Shown here one piece after another: positions 1 to 4,912 of a stretch of 6,675 nucleotides of DNA (positions are counted from its first letter, which is position 1; the number at the start of each line of letters is the position of its first letter). The DNA is from Chloroflexota bacterium (lineage in GTDB: Bacteria > Chloroflexota > Limnocylindria > P2-11E), in contig VBGU01000308.1 in the NCBI GenBank assembly GCA_005881085.1, forward strand, positions 1 through 6,675, in the 5' to 3' direction. A program made the translations under genes and the position numbers. A model generated the notes under the pieces. It did not search any database and was not told the origin of the DNA. It saw only the letters and a program-made list of their open reading frames with translations.

Positions 1-122
1 TCTGCTCCAACTGCGGCCGCGCGGGCCAGGTGCCGTTCGCGCCAAGGACGGATCGACCCGTCTACTGCTCGGAGTGTTTCGAGGCGCGCCGCACGTCCCC
101 TAGTCCGATCGCCACGAACTGA
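1..122 (+). CDS. Zinc-ribbon protein, C-terminal end only (partial)
   Basis: Only the last 39 codons lie in the window (first complete codon at base 3, TGA at 120-122). The visible peptide has two CxxC pairs: CSNC at visible residues 1-4 and CSEC at 22-25, the latter followed directly by Phe. Between them is a VPFAPR...RPVYC stretch. This spacing fits the small CxxC-x17-CxxC zinc-ribbon proteins of many non-proteobacterial genomes, whose role is mostly unknown; the four cysteines should bind one structural zinc ion. The C-terminal tail (TSPSPIATN) is short and low in information. The N-terminal part, and any other domain, lies upstream of the window. Reading frame and stop are clear. The family call rests on the cysteine pattern, and no specific function can be assigned. 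Confidence 0.7.
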   Translation, partial: CSNCGRAGQVPFAPRTDRPVYCSECFEARRTSPSPIATN

Positions 123-155
123 CAGACCGGCCTCTTTTCTGCATCCGCAGGCCCC

Positions 156-737
156 GTGAGGCGCTTTCTTCTCGGCTTTCTCATGGGCGCGATCTCGATC
201 GTCGCCGTTCTCGTCGGTCTCGGGCACTGGCTCGACGTGAGCGATCCGCTCGCGAAAGCCGACGCCATCGTCGCGATCTCGGGTGACACCGGCGCGCGGG
301 CCGAGACCGCGATCGCGCTCTGGAAAGAGGGGTATGCACCGCTGCTTATCTTCTCCGGCGGCTCGAGCGACCCCGACTCGGTGGCGTCGGCCGAGCTCAT
401 GAAGCGCACCGCCGTGGCCGCCGGCGTCCCCGCGAACGCGGTCGCGGTGGAGGGGACATCGGCCACGACCGAGGAGAACGCGGAGCGTGTCGCGGAGCTC
501 ATGAAGACGCGCGGTCTCGTTTCCGCGATCCTCGTGACGAGCCCATACCACCAGCGCCGCGCCGCGATGCTGTTCGAGCGCGAGTTCGCCCGCGCCGCAC
601 TCACCTTCACGAACCACCCCGCCGACGACCCCGACTGGGATCCGAACCTCTGGTGGACCGCCGATCCATCACGCAGCCGCACGTTGGTCGAGCTGGCGAA
701 GCTCGGAGCGCTGGTCGCGGGGCAACGCGCCGGATAG
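156..737 (+). CDS. YdcF/SanA-like (DUF218) membrane-anchored protein
   Basis: A 193-residue protein read from GTG. An N-terminal hydrophobic helix (about residues 4-24, after MRR) should anchor it with the rest outside the cytoplasm. The DUF218 fold follows with its usual landmarks: ADAIVAISGD (35-44), FSGG (66-69), a SATTEENA block (102-109) and TSPYHQRRA (128-136). These mark the putative ligand pocket of the YdcF/SanA/ElyC family, members of which have been linked to cell-envelope and peptidoglycan-precursor homeostasis; the biochemical activity is generally unproven. The GTG is preferred over the ATG at 184 because the latter would remove most of the membrane anchor, although the ribosome binding site is weak. 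The gene ends 11 bases before purA, so co-transcription is likely. Family membership is confident; the physiological role is not. Confidence 0.85.
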   Translation: MRRFLLGFLMGAISIVAVLVGLGHWLDVSDPLAKADAIVAISGDTGARAETAIALWKEGYAPLLIFSGGSSDPDSVASAELMKRTAVAAGVPANAVAVEGTSATTEENAERVAELMKTRGLVSAILVTSPYHQRRAAMLFEREFARAALTFTNHPADDPDWDPNLWWTADPSRSRTLVELAKLGALVAGQRAG

Positions 738-748
738 CATTCGAATAC

Positions 749-2011
749 GTGCCGGTAACGGCCATCGTCGGTGCTCAGTGGGGCGACGAGGGCAAAGGCA
801 AGATCACCGACCTCCTGGCGCAGGAGGCGGATGTCGTCATCCGATTCCAGGGCGGCAACAACGCCGGTCACACGGTCGTCAACCAGCACGGCACGTTCAA
901 GCTTCACCTCGTGCCAAGCGGGATCTTCAATCCCAATGCGCTCTGCGTGCTCGGTCCCGGATGCGTCGTCGACCTCGCGTTCCTCTGCAGCGAGCTCGCC
1001 GATCTCGAGCGCAGCGGTATCTCGACCGCGAACCTTCGTGTGAGCGACCGCGCGCATCTTCTCTTGCCGTGGCACATCGCGCTCGACCGACTCGACGAGC
1101 GCGAGCGCGGACGCAAGAAGCTCGGCACGACCGGCATGGGCGTGGGACCCGCGTACTCCGACAAGGTCGGCCGCCACGGCATCCAGGTCTACGAGGTCCA
1201 GGATCCCAAACGCTTCCGCGCGCGCGTGCAGCGCGAGCTCGAGATCAAGAACGCGATACTCGAGCGCTTCGGCGACGCTCCGCTCGATGCCGACGAAGTC
1301 GCGGACGGTGTCCTCGCCGCCGCGGCGAAGCTCGGCGATCGCATCGTCGACACGCTTCCTCTCGTGGAGTCGGCGCTCGCGAAGGACGCGCGGGTTCTTC
1401 TCGAAGGGCAGCTCGGCGCGATGCGCGATCTCGACTGGGGCATCTATCCCTATGTGACGAGCTCGAACCCGCTCGCGGGGGGCGCAAGCGTCGGAGCGGG
1501 CATCCCGCCACGTAAGATCACGCGCGTCATCGGAGTCGTGAAGGCGTACTCGACGGCAGTCGGCGAGGGTCCGTTCCCGACCGAGCTGCGCGGCGACGAA
1601 GCCACCGCCCTCCGCGAGCGCGCGCACGAGTACGGCGCGACCACGGGTCGTCCGCGTCGCGTCGGCTGGTTCGACGCGGTCGCTGCCCGGCACGCGCACC
1701 GCCTCAACGCGTTCACCGAGCTCGCGGTCACCAAGCTCGACGTCCTCGACGTGTACGAGCGGATCCCGTTCTGCGCGAGCTACGAGCTCGATGGGAAGCG
1801 CACCTCCGACATGCCGACGACGCTCGTGCTCGAAAGAGCACGCCCGTGCTACGAGACGCTCGAGGGGTGGTCGACGGCGATCACCGGCGTGACCGAGCGC
1901 CGGGCGCTGCCGGCGAAGGCCACCGCGTACCTCGATCGCATCGCAGAGACCGTCGGGGCGCCGGTCGGAATGATCGGCGTTGGACCCGAGCGGGCGGCAA
2001 CCCTCCTCTAA
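749..2011 (+). CDS. purA: Adenylosuccinate synthase
   Basis: PurA joins IMP and aspartate using GTP to form adenylosuccinate, the committed step from IMP to AMP, in the cytoplasm. The GTG at 749 gives 420 residues starting MPVTAIVGAQWGDEGKGK, the normal start and length for the family. The in-frame ATG at 653 would add 32 residues overlapping the DUF218 gene and is rejected. Landmarks: GDEGKGK (12-18) with catalytic Asp13, NNAGH with catalytic His41, the TTG IMP loop (T127-T128), Arg142 in DKVGRHG, YPYVTSSN (about 231-238), the TTGRPRRVGWFD aspartate/IMP region, TKLDVLD near the nucleotide site, and a C-terminal GVGPER. The usual EGAQG..LDIDHG block reads EGQLGAMRDLDWG here (Q221-L222), a variant discussed in the findings. 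No clear ribosome binding site precedes the start. It probably shares a transcript with the upstream DUF218 gene. Confidence 0.97.
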   Translation: MPVTAIVGAQWGDEGKGKITDLLAQEADVVIRFQGGNNAGHTVVNQHGTFKLHLVPSGIFNPNALCVLGPGCVVDLAFLCSELADLERSGISTANLRVSDRAHLLLPWHIALDRLDERERGRKKLGTTGMGVGPAYSDKVGRHGIQVYEVQDPKRFRARVQRELEIKNAILERFGDAPLDADEVADGVLAAAAKLGDRIVDTLPLVESALAKDARVLLEGQLGAMRDLDWGIYPYVTSSNPLAGGASVGAGIPPRKITRVIGVVKAYSTAVGEGPFPTELRGDEATALRERAHEYGATTGRPRRVGWFDAVAARHAHRLNAFTELAVTKLDVLDVYERIPFCASYELDGKRTSDMPTTLVLERARPCYETLEGWSTAITGVTERRALPAKATAYLDRIAETVGAPVGMIGVGPERAATLL

Positions 2012-2023
2012 CATCGCCGCGGC

Positions 2024-2347
2024 ATGAGCAGCCTCATCGACATCGCATTCCCGTACCGCCGCAGACGCTCGTATGGCGCCGCCTCGTTCGCCTTCACGTT
2101 CCTCGTGCTTCTCTTCGAGGTGGAGCTCCTCGCGTTCATCGGCGTGGCGATCGCGGCACGCCAGCCCCAGCTCTGGTGGGACCTTCAGCCGATCGTGTTA
2201 CCTACCGCTTGTCTGATCAGCCTCGCTGCGGCAGCCGTGTTCTGGTGGCGAGCCCGCTCCTGGAGCAAGCAGCGCGTCGCGATCGCCGAGGCGTGGGCTC
2301 GCGGCGGGCCCACTTTCGGTCAACAGCTAGCCCAGAAGCAGGACTAG
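2024..2347 (+). CDS. Small two-helix membrane protein, unknown function
   Basis: A 107-residue protein starting with ATG 12 bases after the purA stop. The N-terminus has a basic run (YRRRR, residues 11-15), then a hydrophobic helix (about 20-45), a short Trp/Pro linker (QPQLWWDLQP) and a second helix (about 56-75) ending in FWWRAR. The tail is polar and Gln/Lys-rich (FGQQLAQKQD). The positive-inside rule suggests both ends are cytoplasmic with a short outer loop. I do not recognise a family, and no catalytic or metal-binding motif is visible. Normal codon use, an ATG and tight spacing behind purA argue for a real gene, perhaps on the same transcript. It is followed by the 172-base leader of the secretion cassette and could belong functionally to either side. 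Confidence 0.72.
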   Translation: MSSLIDIAFPYRRRRSYGAASFAFTFLVLLFEVELLAFIGVAIAARQPQLWWDLQPIVLPTACLISLAAAAVFWWRARSWSKQRVAIAEAWARGGPTFGQQLAQKQD

Positions 2348-2349
2348 CT

Positions 2350-2436
2350 CGCAGGTCGTACGACCTGTGTCACCGGCGCTACATACGCGCAGGTCGTAGT
2401 CCCAATGGGGTAGAGACGTTCCCCCCGGTAGTCCCA
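2350..2436 (+). promoter_or_regulatory. Palindrome and direct repeats upstream of the SipW cassette (candidate operator/leader)
   Basis: The non-coding gap 2348-2519 contains a perfect 16-base palindrome, CAGGTCGTACGACCTG (2352-2367). Its left half recurs as an 11-base direct repeat CGCAGGTCGTA (2350-2360 and 2388-2398, offset 38). A second direct repeat, GTAGTCCCA, lies at 2396-2404 and 2428-2436 (offset 32, about three helical turns). GTAG also occurs at 2410-2413. CCC (2401-2403) and CCCC (2421-2424) compete to pair with GGGG (2407-2410). As RNA the palindrome could form a 6-bp hairpin with a GUAC loop, but no T-run follows, so it is a poor intrinsic terminator. The most economical reading is a regulator binding region for the downstream cassette; a structured leader RNA is the alternative. 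No riboswitch class I know matches. Confidence 0.45.
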
Positions 2437-2483
2437 TCCCGGCACGTCCGCGCCACGAGATAGTCGCCCCAACACAAAAAAGA

Positions 2484-2513
2484 CCGGCGGATCGAGCCGG
2501 AAGAAAAAGGGGA
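2484..2513 (+). promoter_or_regulatory. Short stem-loop followed by Shine-Dalgarno of the TasA-like gene
   Basis: CCGGC (2484-2488) can pair with GCCGG (2496-2500) around a 7-base loop. An A-rich spacer follows, then the purine-rich AGGGGA (2508-2513), six bases before the ATG at 2520. This is the clearest ribosome binding site in the window apart from the one before the signal peptidase gene, and it fixes the start. The hairpin is short and may be incidental or may protect the 5' end of the mRNA. Confidence 0.5.
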
Positions 2514-2519
2514 ACCAAG

Positions 2520-3071
2520 ATGCGCGGAACGAACTTCCTTGTCGCGACGATGGCGCTCTCGGCCCTGGTCCTGATCGGCGTCACGTCCGTCGGCTCGACC
2601 ACGGCAACGTTCACAGCTGCGACCACGAACCCCGGCAACACCTTCCAGACGGCGACGCTCCTGATCTCGAACGACAAGCCGAACGCGGGTGACCTCGTCA
2701 ACATCACGAACCTCGTGCCCGGTGATACGGCGCAGCGTGTCGTGCACATCACGAACGGCGGCAACACCGGCTTCACCTACGCCGGCGCGGTCAGCGCGAC
2801 CGCCAGCACGCTGCTCTGGACCGACACGACCTTCGGGCTCCAGGCCGCGGTCTACCGCTGCAACAACTGCACGACTCCAGCGAACAGCGTCTACTCCGGC
2901 GCCCTGAAGAACATGGCGATCCCGGCCTCTGGCACGGTCGCCGCGGCGGGGAGTGACTACCTGACCTTCGTCTTCAGCCTTCCTACGACAGCTGGCAACA
3001 CATTCCAGAGCCTCTCGCAGGATTTCACCGTCACCTACACCGCGACGCAGCTCGCGGGCGCAGCCCGCTAA
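2520..3071 (+). CDS. TasA/camelysin-like exported protein with SipW-type signal
   Basis: A 183-residue secreted protein. The N-terminus has a hydrophobic segment (about 6-24), then GSTTATFTA, the pattern typical of SipW-dependent signal peptides in TasA, TapA and camelysin; cleavage is expected just before or within the Ala/Thr run near residues 25-29. The mature part is beta-rich. LVPGDTAQRVVHITNGGN (65-82) matches the N-terminal strand region of TasA/camelysin proteins, which is usually PGD followed by alternating hydrophobic residues and a T/V-T-N turn. A CNNC pair (C114, C117) is present. No C-terminal anchor or sorting motif is visible. TasA forms extracellular matrix fibres in Bacillus; here fibre or surface-layer formation is inferred, not shown. 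The adjacent signal peptidase gene supports the call. Camelysin is named as a protease, but no convincing protease motif is visible here. Confidence 0.82.
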   Translation: MRGTNFLVATMALSALVLIGVTSVGSTTATFTAATTNPGNTFQTATLLISNDKPNAGDLVNITNLVPGDTAQRVVHITNGGNTGFTYAGAVSATASTLLWTDTTFGLQAAVYRCNNCTTPANSVYSGALKNMAIPASGTVAAAGSDYLTFVFSLPTTAGNTFQSLSQDFTVTYTATQLAGAAR

Positions 3072-3085
3072 ACCAGAAAAAGAAC

Positions 3086-3091
3086 GGAGGG
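3086..3091 (+). promoter_or_regulatory. Shine-Dalgarno GGAGGG positioned for GTG 3097 rather than ATG 3110
   Basis: GGAGGG ends five bases before a GTG at 3097, ideal spacing, but that GTG is in the wrong frame for the signal peptidase. The first start in the peptidase frame is ATG 3110, 18 bases from this site, which is too far for normal use. The preceding AGAAAAAG (3075-3082) is identical to 2502-2509 ahead of the TasA-like gene, so this is clearly a translation-initiation leader. Confidence 0.7.
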
Positions 3092-3109
3092 CGACCGTGA
3101 AGTTGCTCG

Positions 3110-3700
3110 ATGGCACTCGCGGTCGCTCTCTTCTCGACTTGCCTCGGCCTCGTTGCGATCCGCGTCATGGGCATGGGCACGTTTGTGGTTACCGGCAGCT
3201 CGATGGAGCCGGGGATCCAGAAAGGCGCGCTCGTGATCGTCAAGCCCGCGTCACCCACCACGGTGAGCCGCGGGGACATCATCACGTTCGAGCATTACGG
3301 GCAGATGACCACGCACCGCGTCATCGCAATCGACCCTTCGAATGCCGCGAGCCCGACGTTTACGACGAAGGGCGACGCGAACACGGTCGCCGACCCCGAG
3401 CCGGTCCACTTTCCCGGGCAGGTCGGCATCTACCGCGCGTCGATCCCACTCCTCGGTTACGCGATCGTCTACGCGCAGGCCTACTGGCGCCTCGCGCTCA
3501 CATCGCTCGCCGCCCTCGCCTTCCTCTTCTGCGGGGCGATGCTCGTCTTCGGCAACACGAGGGCGATGCGTCCACGCACCCGTCGCCAGACGGCACAGCC
3601 CGCCCGGTCGGCCCAGCCGGCCATGATCGACCCCGAAGAGCTCTGGGCGAGTCACATGGGATGGCTTCGCGAAGCGACCGCGGGCCAGATCGCGACCTGA
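3110..3700 (+). CDS. sipW: SipW-type (ER-type, Ser/His) signal peptidase I
   Basis: A membrane peptidase that should remove the signal peptides of the two flanking exported proteins. From ATG 3110 it has 196 residues: an N-terminal membrane helix (about 2-20), then TGSSMEP with nucleophile Ser31, GALVIVKP (39-46), GDIITFEHYG (55-64) and THRVIAID (68-75) with His69. His in place of the bacterial Lys marks the ER/archaeal/SipW class. TKGDAN (86-91) with D89, then D95, completes the catalytic region. A second helix (about 130-150) and a cytoplasmic tail follow; Bacillus SipW is similar in size and layout. ATG 3110 is simply the first start in the open frame, since a TGA lies in frame at 3098-3100. 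The good ribosome site favours GTG 3097, one frame away, so a one-base error or frameshift near 3101-3115 is possible. The gene ends seven bases before the next. Confidence 0.92.
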   Translation: MALAVALFSTCLGLVAIRVMGMGTFVVTGSSMEPGIQKGALVIVKPASPTTVSRGDIITFEHYGQMTTHRVIAIDPSNAASPTFTTKGDANTVADPEPVHFPGQVGIYRASIPLLGYAIVYAQAYWRLALTSLAALAFLFCGAMLVFGNTRAMRPRTRRQTAQPARSAQPAMIDPEELWASHMGWLREATAGQIAT

Positions 3701-3707
3701 CCTGTCA

Positions 3708-4877
3708 ATGCCCCGGCTCCATGCGCTCGTCGTCCTCGCCCTCGTGAGCGCGGTCATGCTGATGTTCACGCTGACGAGCGGAGCGACCTTTACCGCGCCG
3801 ACGACCAATCCATCGAACCAGCTCGCCACCGCCACGCTCGCCGCTCCGACCGGCGTCTCCGCCTCCGTGCAAAACGGCACAACCGCACACCTTTCATGGA
3901 CGGCGACGAGCTCAATCTGGGCCAGCGGCCACAATGTCTATCGCGGCACGAACGCCGCCGGTCCCTACTCGCAGATCCAGCAGATCGCCGGGCGCGCGAC
4001 GGTCACCTACGACGACGTGCCTGGCGTCGGCACCTTCTATTACGTCGTTCGCGGCTACTACAACGCGAATGGCGCGAATTGGGAGAGCATCAACTCGGCC
4101 GAGTCGAGCGCGACGATCGCGGCGCTCGATCACTTCACATTCGCCGTCATCGGCACCCAGCATTCGGGCACCGCGTTCAGCGTCACGATCACCGCACGGG
4201 CGGTCGACAACACCGTCGTGACCTCGTTCACCGGGACCGTAGCGCTCAGCACGAGCTCGGGCGCGATCTCTCCGACGACGAGCGGCGCCTTCAGCGCGGG
4301 AAGTCGGACGGAGACGGTCACGATCACGGGACCGTACGTGACCAACGAAACGATCACGGCGACCGGCGGTTCGCCGAGCAAGACCGGCACGAGCAACGCA
4401 TTCACGCTGAGCCACTTCCACGCGAGCACGCTCGCGCTAAATAACCACACCGGCGGCACGGCAGGTCTCTTCGAGGTCAGCGACACGATCGTCCTCACCT
4501 TCAGCGAGGCTGCCAGCACCGCATCGATCGGCACCTGCCCCGGCGGCACCACGACCTCGCTCAGCGACCTCCTTGAGAACGACGCAAACCCGGACACGCT
4601 GACCGCGACCGGCACCGCGGGTGCATTGAATGTCGGCACGATCGCGCTTGGGAACAACGGCTACTTTGTTTCGGGCGCGAAGGCGTCGAAGAACAACACC
4701 TGCGCGTGGAGCGGTGGGAACACCGTGCTCACGATCACGATCGTGGCCGTCAACAACACCGGCACCGTCCCGGGATCGAGCACGGCGACGTGGACTCCGC
4801 CGTCGTCCCTGGTGAGCGCCGCGGGCGAGGCCATCGACACGGCGCAGACGCCGTCGGTTACGGCGATCCTCTTCTAG
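3708..4877 (+). CDS. Exported multidomain FN3/Ig-like protein with SipW-type signal
   Basis: A 389-residue secreted protein. The signal region (about 1-25) has a long hydrophobic core and ends LTSGATFTA. Residues 26-44 match the same segment of the TasA-like protein (ATFTAxTTNPxNxxxTATL), marking it as a second substrate of the neighbouring SipW. An FN3 domain follows (about 46-138), with APTGVSASVQ, LSWTA, YRGT..GPYSQI and GTFYYVVRGYY in canonical order. Next is an Ig-like/adhesin-type domain (about 140-234; DHFTFAV..GTAFSVTITARAVD...FTGTVALST), then a third beta-rich region (about 240-389) with DTIVLTFSEA and two cysteines, C277 and C332, that could form a disulphide. No LPXTG motif, C-terminal helix or catalytic motif is visible. 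A structural, adhesive or matrix role is likely, possibly bound to fibres of the TasA-like protein; that link is inferred from context. Confidence 0.85.
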   Translation: MPRLHALVVLALVSAVMLMFTLTSGATFTAPTTNPSNQLATATLAAPTGVSASVQNGTTAHLSWTATSSIWASGHNVYRGTNAAGPYSQIQQIAGRATVTYDDVPGVGTFYYVVRGYYNANGANWESINSAESSATIAALDHFTFAVIGTQHSGTAFSVTITARAVDNTVVTSFTGTVALSTSSGAISPTTSGAFSAGSRTETVTITGPYVTNETITATGGSPSKTGTSNAFTLSHFHASTLALNNHTGGTAGLFEVSDTIVLTFSEAASTASIGTCPGGTTTSLSDLLENDANPDTLTATGTAGALNVGTIALGNNGYFVSGAKASKNNTCAWSGGNTVLTITIVAVNNTGTVPGSSTATWTPPSSLVSAAGEAIDTAQTPSVTAILF

Positions 4878-4881
4878 CCGA

Positions 4882-4887
4882 TACACT
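4882..4887 (+). promoter_or_regulatory. Possible -10 element (TACACT) ahead of guaB
   Basis: TACACT fits the TAnnnT -10 pattern common in high-GC bacteria and sits in the only 31-base gap between the exported protein and guaB. No good -35 is visible (the region around 4858-4864 reads TTACGGC). If active, transcription would start near 4893-4896, giving a very short leader and an expression unit for guaB-guaA separate from the secretion cassette. Confidence 0.3.
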
Positions 4888-4893
4888 TGCCCG

Positions 4894-4912
4894 GGTGAGG
4901 GCGGCGGATTGA
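4894..4912 (+). other. guaB initiation region: GGTGAGG ribosome site overlapping a five-codon mini-ORF
   Basis: GGTGAGG (4894-4900) is a plausible ribosome site eight bases before the TTG of guaB (4909). The same bases contain a GTG (4895) opening a five-codon frame (VRAAD) whose TGA (4910-4912) overlaps the guaB TTG as TTGA. The simple reading is a Shine-Dalgarno site; the alternative is a translated mini-ORF coupled to guaB. The two are not exclusive. Confidence 0.35.

Noticed and set aside
129..153. Hairpin between the zinc-ribbon and DUF218 genes (CTGC/GCAG with flanking GGC/GCC)
   Set aside because: The stems are short and interrupted by a pyrimidine bulge, no T-run follows, and such pairings are expected by chance at this GC content.
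739..746. ATTCGAAT palindrome just upstream of purA
   Set aside because: An isolated 8-base palindrome is too short to support an operator call without repeats or conservation.
653..748. N-terminal extension of PurA to the ATG at 653
   Set aside because: It would overlap the DUF218 gene by 85 bases and add 32 residues that PurA proteins do not have; GTG 749 gives the canonical N-terminus.
62..2014. A 650-codon open frame on the minus strand across the DUF218 and purA genes
   Set aside because: It is antisense to two confidently identified genes, is rich in Arg, Ala and Glu as expected for a high-GC shadow frame, and shows no recognisable domain.
2352..2367. Intrinsic terminator formed by the 16-base palindrome after the small membrane protein
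   Set aside because: The stem is only 6 bp with no following T-run, and the half-site is repeated downstream, which fits an operator better.
2350..2442. A cyclic-di-GMP (GEMM-type) or other known riboswitch before the TasA-like gene
   Set aside because: The leader lacks the conserved GEMM core segments, and I could not match it to any other class; only the repeats and palindrome can be supported.
3097..3747. A 216-codon + strand frame from GTG 3097 with a good ribosome site
   Set aside because: Apart from the first few residues the translation is Arg/His/Pro-rich and unrelated to any fold I recognise, and it overlaps the full signal peptidase frame. The ribosome site is instead reported as evidence of a start conflict.
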